Assembly (NCBI GenBank): GCA_039545295.1
Contig: BCIK01000004.1
Span: 1,117,389-1,181,388 of the forward strand
Direction: 5' to 3'
DNA: 64,000 nucleotides
DNA from: Udeniomyces pyricola
Taxonomy: Eukaryota; Basidiomycota; Tremellomycetes; Cystofilobasidiales; Mrakiaceae
In this document: piece after piece, positions 1 through 12,300 of the stretch
How positions within the stretch are numbered: the stretch's first letter is position 1
How the letters are laid out: each line of letters starts with the position of its first letter
Program-made: the position numbers and the translations under genes
Notes under the pieces: generated by a model
Databases searched by the model: none
What the model was told of the DNA's origin: nothing
What the model saw: the letters and a program-made list of their open reading frames with translations, nothing else

Positions 1-1500
1 CACCTTCAGTCAGATCCTGGGTGGTATCGTCGGTGCGTACTCTGTCTCCTTTCTGATCGACTTGCAATACTGCTTGACTCACTTTGAACCAACTCTTTGG
101 GAATCTCATACTACAGCTCCGGCTCTCATCAACGCTCTCATCCCAGGCAAGATCAACGTCCAAACGACACTCTCCCCTGGCATGAGTATTGCCCAGGGTA
201 TCTGGTTCGAATGCTTCCTGACGAGTCTATTGATTCTGACGGTTTTCCTTCTCGCTGTCGAGGTATGTGCTCGCGCTCTCTTACTCCCTCCAAGATGGTC
301 AGCCAGTCAAGTACAACCAGGTTGGTGGAGGCTCATAGCGTTCTCTCTCGTCTATCCGATTTCTCAGAAACACAAAGCTACCTTCCTCGCCCCGGTCGCC
401 ATCGGACTCTCGCTCTTCGTGGCCGAGCTGCTAGGTATCCATTACAGCGGAGGGTCACTCAACCCCGCTCGGTCGTTCGGACCCGCTGTCGTCGCTCGAA
501 AGTTCCACGGCGATCACTATGTCTACTGGGTCGGCCCAGCATTGGGTGCCATTTTCTCCTCGGGCTTTTACAAGTACGTGTCTTGCCTTTTCCCTTTTCG
601 TTCTACGCAGATCTCCACTGCTTGGACCATATGGTCAAAGCTGAAACATCACCATCTATCTATCTATTTATTTTTTGCTCCATATCATTCTCTTCGTCGA
701 ATTCAGGTTCATGATCTGCCTCCGATACGAGAGCGTGAACCCCAACATCGACTCGGACCACGTCATTGTCAAAGCCGGAGGCCAAACTGTCGTCCTTCCG
801 ACGTCGGACATCATCAAGAAGGATATCGAAAAGGCTGGCGGCATGTCCACCGGAATGGATCGAACCGGTAGCAGTACGTTCAAACCCAAAAATCAACCGT
901 TTTGCTTTTGATGAGACTCTTGGGATGCGTTGGGATAAGTTTCAGAGTCGATTGACGTTGTTGCGTCGACTCTCTCTCTCTCCCCCTTTTTCTTAGCGGT
1001 CTTGTCCAAGCTTGCCAACCGATCTTCAGCTGGAATGGTCGTTTCGGAAGGTCCAGGTTCGTTCTTCCCCTCCTAAAATCTCGTCCCTTCATCTCAACTT
1101 CTCCGTCTCATCTCCTTTGCGCCCCGTTTCCATTCCCCTCCCCCCCCTTTCTCCTCACCGCCGGACGATGATTTATTCAGGTCTCGGAGATCTGTGTGAT
1201 CCCTCTGCTCCTTCAACCACCATCAGTCCCGACGTCACGCCACTCATCGTCCTTCCCGATCAGAAAGCCCAAGACGAACGCATGGCTTCACTCGAGACCA
1301 AACTCGATTTCCTCATTCGCATCTCCCAACATCAGCAGCAACAACAACCACAACACCCTTCACAGTATCCATCATCTCAAGGTCCACCTTTGACGGCATT
1401 GCTCGTTCCTGCCAAGGCACCTTCGGTCGGGGAGGGAAGTGGGAGCAGTGGTAGTAGCGAGAGTTCTCATACGTACCTTGCTCCTAACATGGCCGCTTGA
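1..1500 (+). CDS. Aquaporin (MIP family), 3' part
   Basis: Water channel of the plasma or organelle membrane. The gene enters from the left edge, so the N-terminal half with the first NPA box is outside. Exons by splice sites and phase: <1-262, 368-573, 707-873, 997-1056, 1181-1500, all in phase. The second NPA box is clear as NPARSFGPA, preceded by HYSGGSLN. Serine rather than aspartate after NPAR is the pattern of orthodox water channels, not glycerol facilitators (family knowledge). Hydrophobic segments flank it, ending in a WVGPALGAIF helix. The cytosolic tail of about 140 residues is hydrophilic, has a short coiled-coil-like stretch (DERMASLETKLDFLIR) followed by a Gln run, and is longer than in a minimal aquaporin. 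The stop is TGA at 1498-1500. Confidence 0.88.
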
Positions 1501-2588
1501 AGCACAAGCTAGCGCGGTCTATCAGCTCTTGTGGGATAAATTGAAAGACGACCCGATCGCTTCATTTCCTCCTTTTTCTATTCGACCCGGCTATTTCTAT
1601 CTATCTCTCCTCATATCTCGTGTGTTGGCCCTTGGAGGTGTGCCAACTCACCATGCCTATTTTTATTCATATATTTTCTTCATGTAATCTCGCATGTTCC
1701 ACTCTATCCTAATATCTCATTACTACATGCCCAACTTGTATTTTCCATCAGCCATCCTTTTCTCTCTCTCTTTCTATATGAGTCCCTTGCTTCCGACGTC
1801 TCTTCTTTCCTTGATCTTTATGTACCTCATCCTGGCTATAGCGATGCGCAGGATCCTGGCTCGTCAGTTGTTGTCTCCTGTATGCATGATGCCACTGTCG
1901 GCAGCTGAGACAATGTGCATCGACCCTGAAGGGGCCAGAAACGATGGGAATTCATGTCATGGTCCATTTTTGGATCAAGTCTCGGTCGGTTAGACGTACG
2001 TGGGGGGGGGGGGGAGAAAAGGATACATGGATGGATACAACTGAATTCTTAAGTTCTCAAGAGGGCGGGAAAAACTCAGGTCATGCGGGATCAGAGCAAG
2101 AAAGAGGGGGAAGGGGGAAAGAGGAAGCGTGAAAGAGCAGGAGGGGCCGGGGGGGGGGGGGGGACGTCGATTACATCGGTTCTCCCAACACACCAAACAA
2201 AGAAAAAACCCAAAGACCTGGCAACAAAACGAGATATATCTGACGATGATAAATAAATAAAAAAGAAAGAGTCGACCGAACGTATACATGGGCGCGCGAC
2301 CCGTCGGAGCCTCAAGTCGATCTCAGATGTCTTTGGACGGTTTTTGTCGTGCGACCGATTGGGGCTTGAGTAACTGTAAAAAGACGTGTGACGAGATGAT
2401 ATATATATAGAACAATGTTCAAAGAAAGAACGATTGTCAAAGAAGAGAGGACGTGAAGAAGAAGAAAATTTATCATGAACGACTCGGTCAGTCGTCTCTC
2501 ATCGATCTTCTCTCCTCTCCTCTTCAAGCACAGACAGAACAAAGGAACATTTCGACCAAGGGCCACGATATATCAAAATGAGTGAAGA
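1501..2588. other. Convergent intergenic region
   Basis: Between the 3' ends of the aquaporin (+) and the GH1 gene (-). It holds T/C-rich sequence, G runs at about 2001-2012 and 2149-2163, and an AT-rich patch near 2397-2410. Open frames here are short and low-complexity, and I see no protein or RNA gene. Confidence 0.6.
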
Positions 2589-5500
2589 TCAAACCTTGAC
2601 TAAAACCGACGCTGAATCCTTTGGCGTCCTCTTCATCGTCGTATAGTCGACCCGGACCGCGCCGAACCTATCCTCGACCGTGGGTTTTGTTTGATGTCCG
2701 TTCATGAATTCCATCAGGTTAGAACATTGCAAAGCAGACAAGAAGTGAGAGGTTAAGATTTCCAGGTTCGTGACGATCGACACCAAATGAACCGGTCATC
2801 AAGCCGACCAGCACGCAGGCATGCTTAAAGAAAAACAAAAAAAGAAGAAAAAAAGAGGGGGCAAGGCGGGGAATAGTTTTACGGACCTGGATTCCAATCC
2901 GGACGCCCACTCGAAATTGTCTGAGAACGACCACCCAAAGTAAGCTCGAATGTCGACGTCGTCGAGTGTGACGGCTTGCTTGAGCGCGTTGAGTTGTCCG
3001 GTAAAGTACGTGCAGCGGGAAGTGTCGTCTATCGTGGTGTGAGAGAGACATGATGGTAAAGTTTGGATCAGATGTGAGCAGGGGGAACACGATATGTAAT
3101 TAAAGGGGTTCTTTGGGCTTGGAGGATCGAGAAGATGAGTTGGGATGAGATGAGATGATTGAAGAAAGAAAGAAAGACATACGGATGCTGTTGTTGAATC
3201 ATAGAGAGACCAAGTCGAAGCATAGAAATGATTAGCTATCCATAGAAAAAGTAAGTTGGGACATCGAATCACCAAACAAAAGCAAAAACAAAACCCAAGA
3301 AAAGAGAGATTTCTCCCTCCCTAAACGTACGCTTCTTCTGCCGGCATCAGATTCTCATCCTTCACCGCCCACCCATTCTCCGTAACATAGATCGGCTTGC
3401 GATACCTCTCGTACAGGTAGACGAGGATCTTTCGGAACCCCCACGGGACGTCCTGGAGCCAATTCATGTGGGATTTCGGGCCGAGCTGGGACCCGTCTGG
3501 TCGGGTAAAAGTCGTGGTCGTATAGCCGCTGAATTCGTCTGTCCCGCCGGCTTTGACGAGGTTGGTCGAGTAGGTGTTGCACCCATAGACTGTACGCGTA
3601 AAATGAGGATTCCAAGGGAAGGGTCGGAGATGGGAAGAGGCAGAAAGATAAGAATCAGTAAGCAAGTTCTTATCAAGTATATGTTATCTCAATCATCTTC
3701 GCAGTTGTCGACACAGTCAGCGTACTCACACTCTGAGGAGCCCAGGATCAACGCCCTTTCTTCCTCTGTGAATTCGGGCAGTCGATCTCCCAGTTTCTCT
3801 CGCATGGTCTGAGGGTAGTACCCGTCGAGATAGATGGGATCTGCGAACCAACCGACGGCAAAGTCCATCTTCTGTTGCGCAGCAGCGACGTCTGATCAAC
3901 CACTCGATCGAATCCAAACATGATACAGTCATCGTTTGATCAATTCAACGCTACACCGACATGTGCATTCATGCGTCTCCTTTTGGTGACTCGTCCTCAA
4001 CCACACACAAACTGAAAGGGAAAGCCCTAATGACGATGTCAAGACGTACTTTCAGGAGAGGAGTCGTAAGGTTCGGTCCAATCTCCATTGAGGGTGATAC
4101 CGATGGTCCCTTTTTGCGAGGGCTTGAACTTTTGTTGATAGAGGCGAGAAGCGTGAGCATGGAGGCGAATGATGGAGTGGCCCACGCTGAGGATAAACGA
4201 AGGTTCAAAGATAGATAAGCAAATGTCAGTTTCTAAACTTGATAGCTCAAAAGGTCAAAAGCGAAGAGATGGTGAATGAGGAGCGATGATAATCTTGGGA
4301 GTAGAAAACAGGAACTGTACATGTATGGCTCGGTGTTTGAAACATGACCAGGAGCAAAGTGACCTTGACCATGCCCAATGACTGCTCAAAGTACGTCGGA
4401 AACATGATGAAATCAGTGACATAAAGCAAAAGGACTATCGACTTCCGATTCAACCATCAAAACGAGAACGAACCTGAGATGCACCACGGCTAGAAGAACC
4501 CCCATATCCATGCAAGGTAGGTCAGACTTTAGCATCGTGTTCTCCATATCTTGTGTATCGCCATCCATCGGGCAGAGCGAAACCCATATCTCACCTCGTT
4601 GAACGTGATGAAATGCTTGACGCGATCTCCGAAGCGTTCAAAGATCAACTCGGCGTATCGGAGCCAGTCCGGTAAGAGCCGAGCGTAGTCCAAGAAACCG
4701 CCGTATCGATTTTGAAGAGCGAGGGGAAGGTCCCAGCTGTGAGAGAATCATTCGTGGGAGACAAATGCGGTGATCAGACTGAAGATGCTTGGTAGGGAGG
4801 GAGAGGGAAAGTGTTTCGGTCGGTCGAGGGACAAGTGACTTAGGGACGAAACTGATAAAGCGTCTGACAGAGGTCATCAAAAATGGTAGAGGTTAATTAG
4901 TAGCCCGACTTCTTCGATTCCCTGCTTTCCATTCTGTTCGGGAGAAACGTTACGGTCAAGATGAAGCCTGTTTTTCTATCATACATACAAGAAAAGGGGT
5001 GATGCCGTTCCGCAAGCACTCATCGATGAGATCACTGTAGAAGGCGAGTCCGGTTTCGTTGACCGGGTCGTCCTTGCCGCCTTTAGGGATGACGCGAGGC
5101 CACGAAACGGAGAATCGGTACGAATTGACTCCCAATCGCTTCATGACTTTGTAACGGTGAGAACAGAGCGGTAGATTTAGTGTTTGTCTAGCTTTGGGGC
5201 AAGTCGGGCAGCACGAGGCACACGATCCGACACGGCAGGCCATCAGTACTTGGAAAAAAATGGGAGAGCAGATGGATTTACGAGCGATGTCCTCTTTGTA
5301 GTGAAGAATGTGATCGCAGGTTTTGCTGACTGAAGAACCATCAAGAACCTTGCCGGGTATCGTGCAAAACTCATCCCAGATCTATCCAGTCCAAAACACC
5401 ACGCATCACAAGATGGAAAGATATAAATGAGGACATGGATCAGGCTGGATTCGCTTCTCGCCCATAACGCACTGGCCCACCTCGGTCGTCCTGCACGACC

Positions 5501-5703
5501 AGCCAGTTTCGCCTAAAATCTAAAAGCGAACTAACCGAAGGACCTTTACCATCGCCTGGAATATCGCTTTCAATCTGAGCTGACGCAGTCGCGAAGCCAA
5601 AGTGGAAGTCTTGAGGCGGGAAGCCTGCGGGCGCGTCGGCACGAAGAGAGCCCGAGCTGGTTGGCGGCGACGACCCTTGGTTACTGTCTGAAGCGATAGG
5701 CAT
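2589..5703 (-). CDS. GH1 beta-glucosidase, 13 exons with three micro-exons
   Basis: Glycoside hydrolase family 1 enzyme, retaining beta-glucosidase type, about 479 aa, the normal family length. There is no signal peptide (starts [10 protein letters not shown]), so it is probably cytosolic. Exons, transcript order: 5536-5703, 5282-5381, 4989-5146, 4853-4863 (11 nt), 4595-4736, 4474-4489 (16 nt), 4321-4381, 4050-4186, 3730-3891, 3331-3589, 3183-3187 (5 nt), 2887-3028, 2589-2667. All phases agree. Landmarks: [13 protein letters not shown] near the N-terminus, [25 protein letters not shown] across the 11-nt exon, the acid/base Glu193 in TFNE followed by PWCIS from the 16-nt exon, the nucleophile Glu389 in YVTENG, and EEA-I-HDTSR across the 5-nt exon. 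The DNFEWASG sandwich closes the barrel. The last donor/stop is less certain: I end at the TGA after VLVKV. The exact substrate cannot be read from sequence. Confidence 0.9.
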
Positions 5704-6428
5704 GTTACAACTCAAAAGGAGCAACGATGAGAACTAAGATGGTGAGAAAGATGTCGGGGAGAATGAGAATAGGGATGGTGGTTGTCGGCAAGATGACGAC
5801 GAATGTTGAGATTGGTAGAAGGGGCCGGGGCAAGGACATAAGTCGGAAAGCCGGACATTCCTCGCTCAAATCCCACGGGCATCGTCGGCCCGGAGCTGGC
5901 CGCCAGAGTTGTTCACCATGCATGTCGGCATGCGTGCTAGCTGTCCAGTGAACTCATACTCCCCCCCCCCCCCCCTTTCCCTAGTAATTGGTGACTGAAG
6001 CATTGGCCCCCAGATTTGTCTCGTGTCCTGGTCTCCCGTAACGGACCTTGTTATCGGATCAGCTCAGACCGATGTTCGCTTTGTGTGCTGCGTCGATTGA
6101 AGCTATCATATGTAATATGATCCTCATGTCAGATTCCGATGTTCTTAGCTGTCGCACTCATTTAATGCCGACAACAAGAGTATTATTGCGGCCTATGCAT
6201 GATCCATTGGCGCCGCCCATTGTGTCCCGCGCTCGTGACTCAGACAACGACTTGACACACGCTCGTTTTTGAGCACTACTAGGAGAAAACCGAAGATCAA
6301 TCCATCTCACTAAGCTGTCAAGCGACCCATGTGCTACTACGAAGGACCACGTCAATTCCTTCCGGTCATCAATCGGACATACATACATAAGAGGACCTCG
6401 TTCCTCGATCCTATGGTAAATCCACTCC
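5704..6428. other. Upstream region of the GH1 gene
   Basis: Space between the GH1 start codon and the 3' end of the next minus-strand gene. It should hold the GH1 promoter. There is a C run at about 5961-5974. I see no gene or clear TATA box. Confidence 0.5.
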
Positions 6429-9009
6429 TCACCAATCTGTCCAATCATCCCCCTCATCCTCAACCACACACATCTTCAGCTCTGGCTTCTGGCTCTTGAC
6501 CGGCTCCCCTCTAACCGACGGTTCTTTCCCTGGCGTCCAAGATTTATTCGGACTGGGCGGACCGATCCTCTCGCTCGTGGGCATACCTGACCCTATCCCC
6601 TTTATACTGCCAATACTACTACTCGGCTCCAATGGTTGCTGAAGCAAGTCGACTCCTCCCTGGCCCGTCCTTGCTCCACCGAAAAAATCGGCATTGGTCG
6701 GCGTAGATGGGTTTGAGAGTCCAAGCAGATCATCCATCAAAGAACTGGTCGATTGGGGTTTGTCTTCGGTCTTGGGAGTCGTTGCAGTCGAAGATGAGGT
6801 CGAAGAGGTGAATGAGGACATCTTGGTGGCTCTTGGACGAGAGGTCGGTGAAGGTTTCGAAAAGGGATGCGAGGATGCTTGAGGTGAGGCGGACGGAAGG
6901 ACAGGGAGAGGAAGCGATGTGAGAGTGGAAAGTTGGTTGGTCAGGCTGGAAGTAAAGGAAAGAGTGGCTCGCTTGGACGATTGAAAACTGCCGAGTCAAA
7001 ACCAAGATCAGGCCATTCATTAGTGTCTCAGTCCACGCCCGTAGGTCGGCAGAGATATACAAGAAGGGTGAGCAGGATGGACGTACTGCTCGTTGCCTTC
7101 GAGATTGCCCGTCAATCCCGCAGTCAGATCTCCCCATCGTTTGCCCCATCCCAACCCAGATGTCGAGGCCGATGCAAGGTCCGCAAGAGCCGATTTCGGG
7201 TCCCTCGCTGTCGAGGACGACGAGGGATCGCTCGGGACGATGGACGAGGGAGAAGGCGAGGATGGTGCATACAGTGAATCGAGGTGAGCCGGTGAGAATG
7301 CGGGATCGTGAAGGGTTTGAAAGGCCTCGGTGGTTGAAGAAGACGCGTCGTTGGGCTCGGTCGATAGATCAGGGGAAGGAGGGATGGCCGATAGTCGACG
7401 AGAACCGAGCGTCATAGGTCGGGCAGACGATTCGGAGGACGAAGCCGTCTCGTCGTCCTCTACCTCGGACGAACTCGATGCAGATCCGGCCATGCCCTCT
7501 CCGACGCTCTCTGCGAGGATAGCGAGACCGCTGCGCGCGGCCGAAAAGATGTCGAGACTGCTCCTTCCGCCTGAACTAACGCTACTGTTGGATCGATGAC
7601 GATTAGGCGGATGCGAGCCGGGGTTGGAGGGAGAAGACGAAGAAATGGCGTTGGTCGGGTTGGTTGTATCGCCGGTGGGCGACGCGGGGTCGAATCCGAG
7701 CACGTTCAAAAGCAGCCGTTTGCCCGATTGGATAGCCTCTTGCGAGATGATAGAGTCGGTGCTGGAAACGCTTTCTTTAGTGCCATGGCCTGAACGCCCC
7801 CAATCGCTCGAGACGGATGAGTTGGACGCGTGAGACGACGATGAGGGACCGCTGGGCGTCGAGGTAAGACCAGCTTGCGCTCGACGGACAATACCCTCCC
7901 ACTTCTTCTTGAGGGTTGCAAGTTCAGCATCTGTCTGAGCGAGGGCCTCTCGGAGCTCAAGTGAACGTGATTCTTTCTGGGCAATGTATGAGAGGAGATC
8001 AGAGTGTCTTGGAGTGATTGCAGCAAGGGGGGAAAGGGGGGGGGGGGGGGGAAGGGGCAGATACCACAACAGAGAGCAAGGATACAGAAATTCACACAGG
8101 TATTCAATGCAAGTGTCAGTGCATGCCTCACGAGGACTAGAAAGTTAAATCCTTATCAGAACATCGTGGCTGTCTCCCACAGGCATGGGACAACACTCAC
8201 TTTTCGGCGAGCGTCATGAAGCTTTCGGGGTCACGCCCTTCCGGTGCTGGACTGTCTCTACCTCCAGTAGTGGGTGTTCCGCTGCCATAAGAGACACTTC
8301 TGAGGGGTGTCCTCGGCATGGTCCCTCGAGTCGGGGTTCCTGCAGTGCTTTCCTCAGTCGACCTGTCTTCCGCTGCGGCACAAGCCCCTGACTCGTCTCC
8401 AAGCCCGGCGAGTCCAAGCCCTGTCAGTAAGCCCTCCTCGCTAACTGTATCACCTGAGCCTACACTCAGCCTGGACCTGTACGGGCTCGAACGGTCAAGA
8501 GGGATCGGTGACGGTCGACCAGGGGTAGACGAGGTGGAAGCATAGGGGTTCGAAGACGAGAAGGACGAGGCACCGTTCTTGCCGGGCGTGGTGGTGCTGT
8601 CCCAGCTAGGCTCACGCGAGGGAGAGGATGCGTAGGAGATGGAGCTCGTTCGACGCGCTTGACCATTGGTGAGAGGCGTCCGGGCGGAGCCTTGGAATCG
8701 ACCTAGTCCGACGGGCGTTCGGGGACCGGTCGAGGAGGCCGAGGAGCTGGTCGAGTTGGACCGGCTAAGCAAGGAGGGGGAATTAGAGGCCGATGGAGAG
8801 GAGGCGGGGGGAGGAAAGGTGTAGGGAGAGTGATGGGGTTTGTTTGGGTTGCGGGTCACTGGGGAGGATGAGGAAGGAGGATTCGAGCGAGGGGATGAGG
8901 GTGAGGTGATGATGGAAGAGGAGGCTGCGAGGGAGAGTTGTTTGAGGTGTCGGCTGGGTCTGGGTGGTGAGGCATCGTGGGTGAAGTTGTGAGGCAGATG
9001 GATGTCCAT
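6429..9009 (-). CDS. Ser-rich coiled-coil protein, possibly DUF4048 family
   Basis: Predicted 748 aa, three exons: 8201-9009, 7087-8007, 6429-6945, all in phase. Starts MDIHLPHNFT. Most of the chain is Ser/Pro/Thr-rich and probably disordered. The only ordered-looking part sits just after the first splice junction: a coiled coil with HSDLLSYIAQKESRSLELRE followed by an ALKKKWE-like repeat (actual LATLKKKWEGIV). That pattern recalls the ascomycete DUF4048 family (recollection, not a search). A second short conserved-looking stretch reads GKRLLLNVLGFDPAS. The C-terminus ends with an acidic, tryptophan-containing DEGDDWTDW motif, a possible peptide ligand (inference). Function unknown; a scaffolding role would fit the composition but is unproven. 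Confidence 0.75.
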
Positions 9010-9723
9010 GAGGATGGAGATGGGGGGTGGGACTACAGAGAATAAGGGAGTGAGTGAGTGGAAGATTGGAAGACGAAAAGGGGTGTTGTTGAATGGAGAG
9101 AAAAGGATAAGGCAGGTCGATGCTGTAGCCTAGTTATGGGCAATGAATGACCAGGCGTGAGGCGTGAAGGCAGTTGTGGTGTGGGTGGGTGTGTGGAGGC
9201 TTGTGCTTGTTCTCGCGTTCTCATCTGCAGGGCGCGAGGCGAGGCGAGGCGATGAAATAAGTAAACAAAGAAAGATACATTTCGATACATGTCCTTGCAT
9301 AGCCTTTCCCTCCTTGATTTTGTTTTCATTCGTATATATGCAGACTGCAATTCCTCGACTTCTGTCCTCGTGCTCACATTCGCACTCTCTCCATCAACGG
9401 AGCATCTATAACATGCAAAGATGACATATATATTCACGTGCAAGCAGATTGAATGTATATATGCGTTGTGTCCATATGCAGATCCACGCCGGCCAAAGAC
9501 AAAGGACAACATGATGTACAAAACGCCTCGCGTCAAGGAGGACGAGCTGGGCTCTTTTCTCACGCACTCATCAAGCACCAGCGCCGCACCTGGACCAGCG
9601 GCCGTCTCGTTGCTTTCCCTTTCCGCCCTGGAATCCATTACCGCACCTTACTCGTCTCCATATCCCATTGCCCCATCCATCCTCACCCAGTCCATCAACC
9701 CCTCTACTTGCTCAACAGTCCAC
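9010..9723. other. Divergent promoter region, DUF4048-like gene / EB1 gene
   Basis: Shared upstream region of two genes reading away from each other. It contains AT-rich patches (near 9337-9342 and 9425-9432). Several overlapping open frames read through it, but they are low-complexity and match no family I know. Confidence 0.5.
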
Positions 9724-12300
9724 ATGGCCGGTGAATGTACGGCTTCATCCTCCTTTCTTTCCTACTTGTCTTCCTTGGCCCACCCAACTCAAACAAACCC
9801 CTTCGACTTCCCTTCGGTTGACTCCTCTCTCCTCTTTCCCGCCCGCTTGCCCTTGCCCCGTTGCATCTGTGCTTCTTGCTCTGGTCCCTTCCCTCCTTCA
9901 AACCCCTCCCTCCCCCCCCCCTCCTCTCACCTACTCGCTCGGTCACTCCAGCTCGAACCGAACTCCTCGCATGGTCCAATGACCTCCTCCAGCTGAACTA
10001 CACCAAGGTCCGCTCCGCCACTAGCTAACAACCGCATCGCAACTTCTTTGGCTCATTTCGCTGCTAACGCGACCATCTCCTGCTTCCTCTCTCTGCTTCC
10101 CTTACTCGCAACGACTGCATACACCCCTGGGACTGTGACGTCTTTGTTTTTGGGAACATGTCTTCGTTGTTCATGGATCTGTCCATACCGCCCCTTGCCA
10201 TCCACACTCAACTACCGTCCATCTGGACCCGCTCTTGGGCGATGCTTTCTAAATAGGTTGAGCAATTCGGAACTGGAGCTGCTTACTGCCAGGTTCGTAT
10301 CTCGCTCAGCGTCTTTCCACCCATTAGCTCCGATGCATATCCATCTGACTGTCCAGTCTAGGACAAGCCTTGGCCTATCGTACCTCTTGGCGTTGGTGCA
10401 AGTATGTCGTTGGCGGTCAAGGAAGACGTAGACTGATACCTAGATGATTCTTTCTCTGGCTCGACGCGTCCTCGCGGTGTGATGGGGGGTTTCGGCAGAT
10501 TATCGACTCGATATACGGTGCGTGTCTCCGTCTCAATTCTTTGTTTCCTCACAGAAAATATGCATGAATCATCAAACAGGTCTAGAACATCAAAGCTCGC
10601 GACTGACGACCCCCCTCCCCTCGACCCATTCCCAATCCTGATCCTGATCCTTTGTCGTTGCTCCGCGGATATCGTTCATTTTCCCCCCTTTGTTCTCATT
10701 CACCTTGTCCCTCCCTCAGGCGATCTGCCTATGTCCCGCGTCAAGTTCAACGCCCGTCAAGAATACGAGTACCTGACCAACTTCAAGGTGCTCCAAAACT
10801 CGTTCAAGAGCAAGAAGATCGACAAGGTATGTCGTTGCCGTCTCTAACCCCCTCCTTAGAGAATGAAATCAGTTCTTGTGTCCTTCGCGTTTCGCACCTC
10901 TTCAATTGAACATAGATACGCTTAGTGCTCGATCCCGGAACTGTAGGATCACTAACCAGTGGGTGATCTTCCGTCCCCTAATCCCTCTGTAGCCCATTCC
11001 AATCGACCGCCTGGTGAAATGCAAAATGCAAGACAACCTCGAGTTCCTTCAGTGGATCCGGCGTTTCCATGACCAGGCCTACCCAGGTGGTCAATACGAT
11101 GCGATGGGTCGGAGGAAGGGCGAGGTCCCTGCCGTGATCAGTGCTGGAGGAGGAAGCAGCTCGAGAGCGAGCGGTGGCATGGGCGGGAGTGGAGGTCGAA
11201 TTAGCGCCGTTAGCGGTGAGTCACACTTGTACTTGTTTCGATCAGATTTTCAACAAATGAAAACGATCAAGCGGGAGGCTTCGGGGTCGGAAACAAGTGA
11301 ATGCGTACACATATTTCCAGACCTAAATCCATGAGTATCTTAATCCCTTCATGTTGTCTTCTCTCTCTCAGCACCTCGCTCAGGTTCCTCAGCTGGCGGT
11401 GCCAACTCCGCTCATCTTCAACAGCAGATCCAAGCCCTGACAGCCGAACTTACCGAGCTCAGAGGGTCCGTTGAGGGACTCGAGACGGAGCGAGACTTTT
11501 ACTTTGCCAAGGTTCGTTGAGTTCTTCAACCTCTCTCCTCCCCTCCCCCCCTCCCCCCCCTCTTAGGAGCTCGCTTGTAGCCCGTTGAGATTGTTGGTCG
11601 TTGAAATCAAGTCACGCGTGAAGAAAGCGTGCTGATCGTTTTTCCTTTCTGACATTGTGCTTTTCTTTATCATCCCCCTCTCAAATCTCTCTCATTACCC
11701 CCTTCCGATCCCCTCTCCCTTTTCTCTGCCTCTCGTTTCTGAACAACTCCGGTACATACCCCGCTCATCTTGCTCACGGTCGCTCATCATTTTTAGCTCC
11801 GAGACATTGAAGTAATCGTTCAAGAGAAGCTCTCTGATGCCGCCGCGGGTGACTCTGAAAAGGCGACGCTCACCCAGATCCAGGAGATCCTTTACTCGAC
11901 CGAGGTACGTCCGACCGACTCGCTGCTGCGGCTTCTTCATTGTTCTCGTTGTTGTTCTTATTACTTGTGTTTCGTTTGGGTTCTCCTGAGGGGATGGATG
12001 GGACGCGGTGTGTTTGGGCAAGAACAAGGAACGATAGCAAGGACGATCTTTCGTTCTGAACGCTAATGGTTGCGCATCTACTTCAAAATCCCCCCCCCCC
12101 CCTTCCTTCCTCTTCGTTTTCGATCCCATGCTTGTTTTTCTTCTCCCTCCCCTCTCACTATCACCCACCAATCCACCCACCCACACACTCACATCATGCA
12201 CTCCCTCCAGCCTGGATTCGAAGTCCCCGAAGGCGAGCTGGGCGAACTGACGGACCAAGTCGAGCAACATCTTTCCGTACACGAAGACGAGACGTTCTAA
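9724..12300 (+). CDS. BIM1: EB1/Bim1/Mal3 microtubule plus-end binding protein
   Basis: Tracks growing microtubule ends and recruits other +TIPs. Predicted 263 aa, matching EB1 length. Nine exons: 9724-9736 (13 nt, MAGE plus one base), 9952-10007, 10257-10292, 10499-10517 (19 nt), 10720-10826, 10993-11215, 11372-11511, 11797-11904, 12211-12300, all in phase. The N-terminal calponin-homology domain (about residues 5-115) has RTELLAWSNDLLQLNYTK, GTGAAYCQIIDSIYG and PMSRVKFNA. A Gly/Ser linker follows. The C-terminal EB homology coiled coil carries the family signature ERDFYFAKLRDIE. The tail ends EDETF, an acidic-aromatic end like the EEY/F motif read by CAP-Gly domains (family knowledge). The start is chosen because MAGES-RTELL joined over the first intron reproduces the usual EB1 N-terminus. 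Confidence 0.96.

Noticed and set aside
2712..2786. Minus-strand peptide [17 protein letters not shown] as GH1 coding sequence
   Set aside because: The upstream exon ends in AG and joins in phase to GTTCGGC at 2667, giving [10 protein letters not shown], the GH1 consensus. This stretch is therefore intron.
9421..9996. Plus-strand frame of 191 codons upstream of and over the EB1 start
   Set aside because: The EB1 start exon and first intron lie inside it in another frame. Its composition is Ser/Pro/Leu low complexity.
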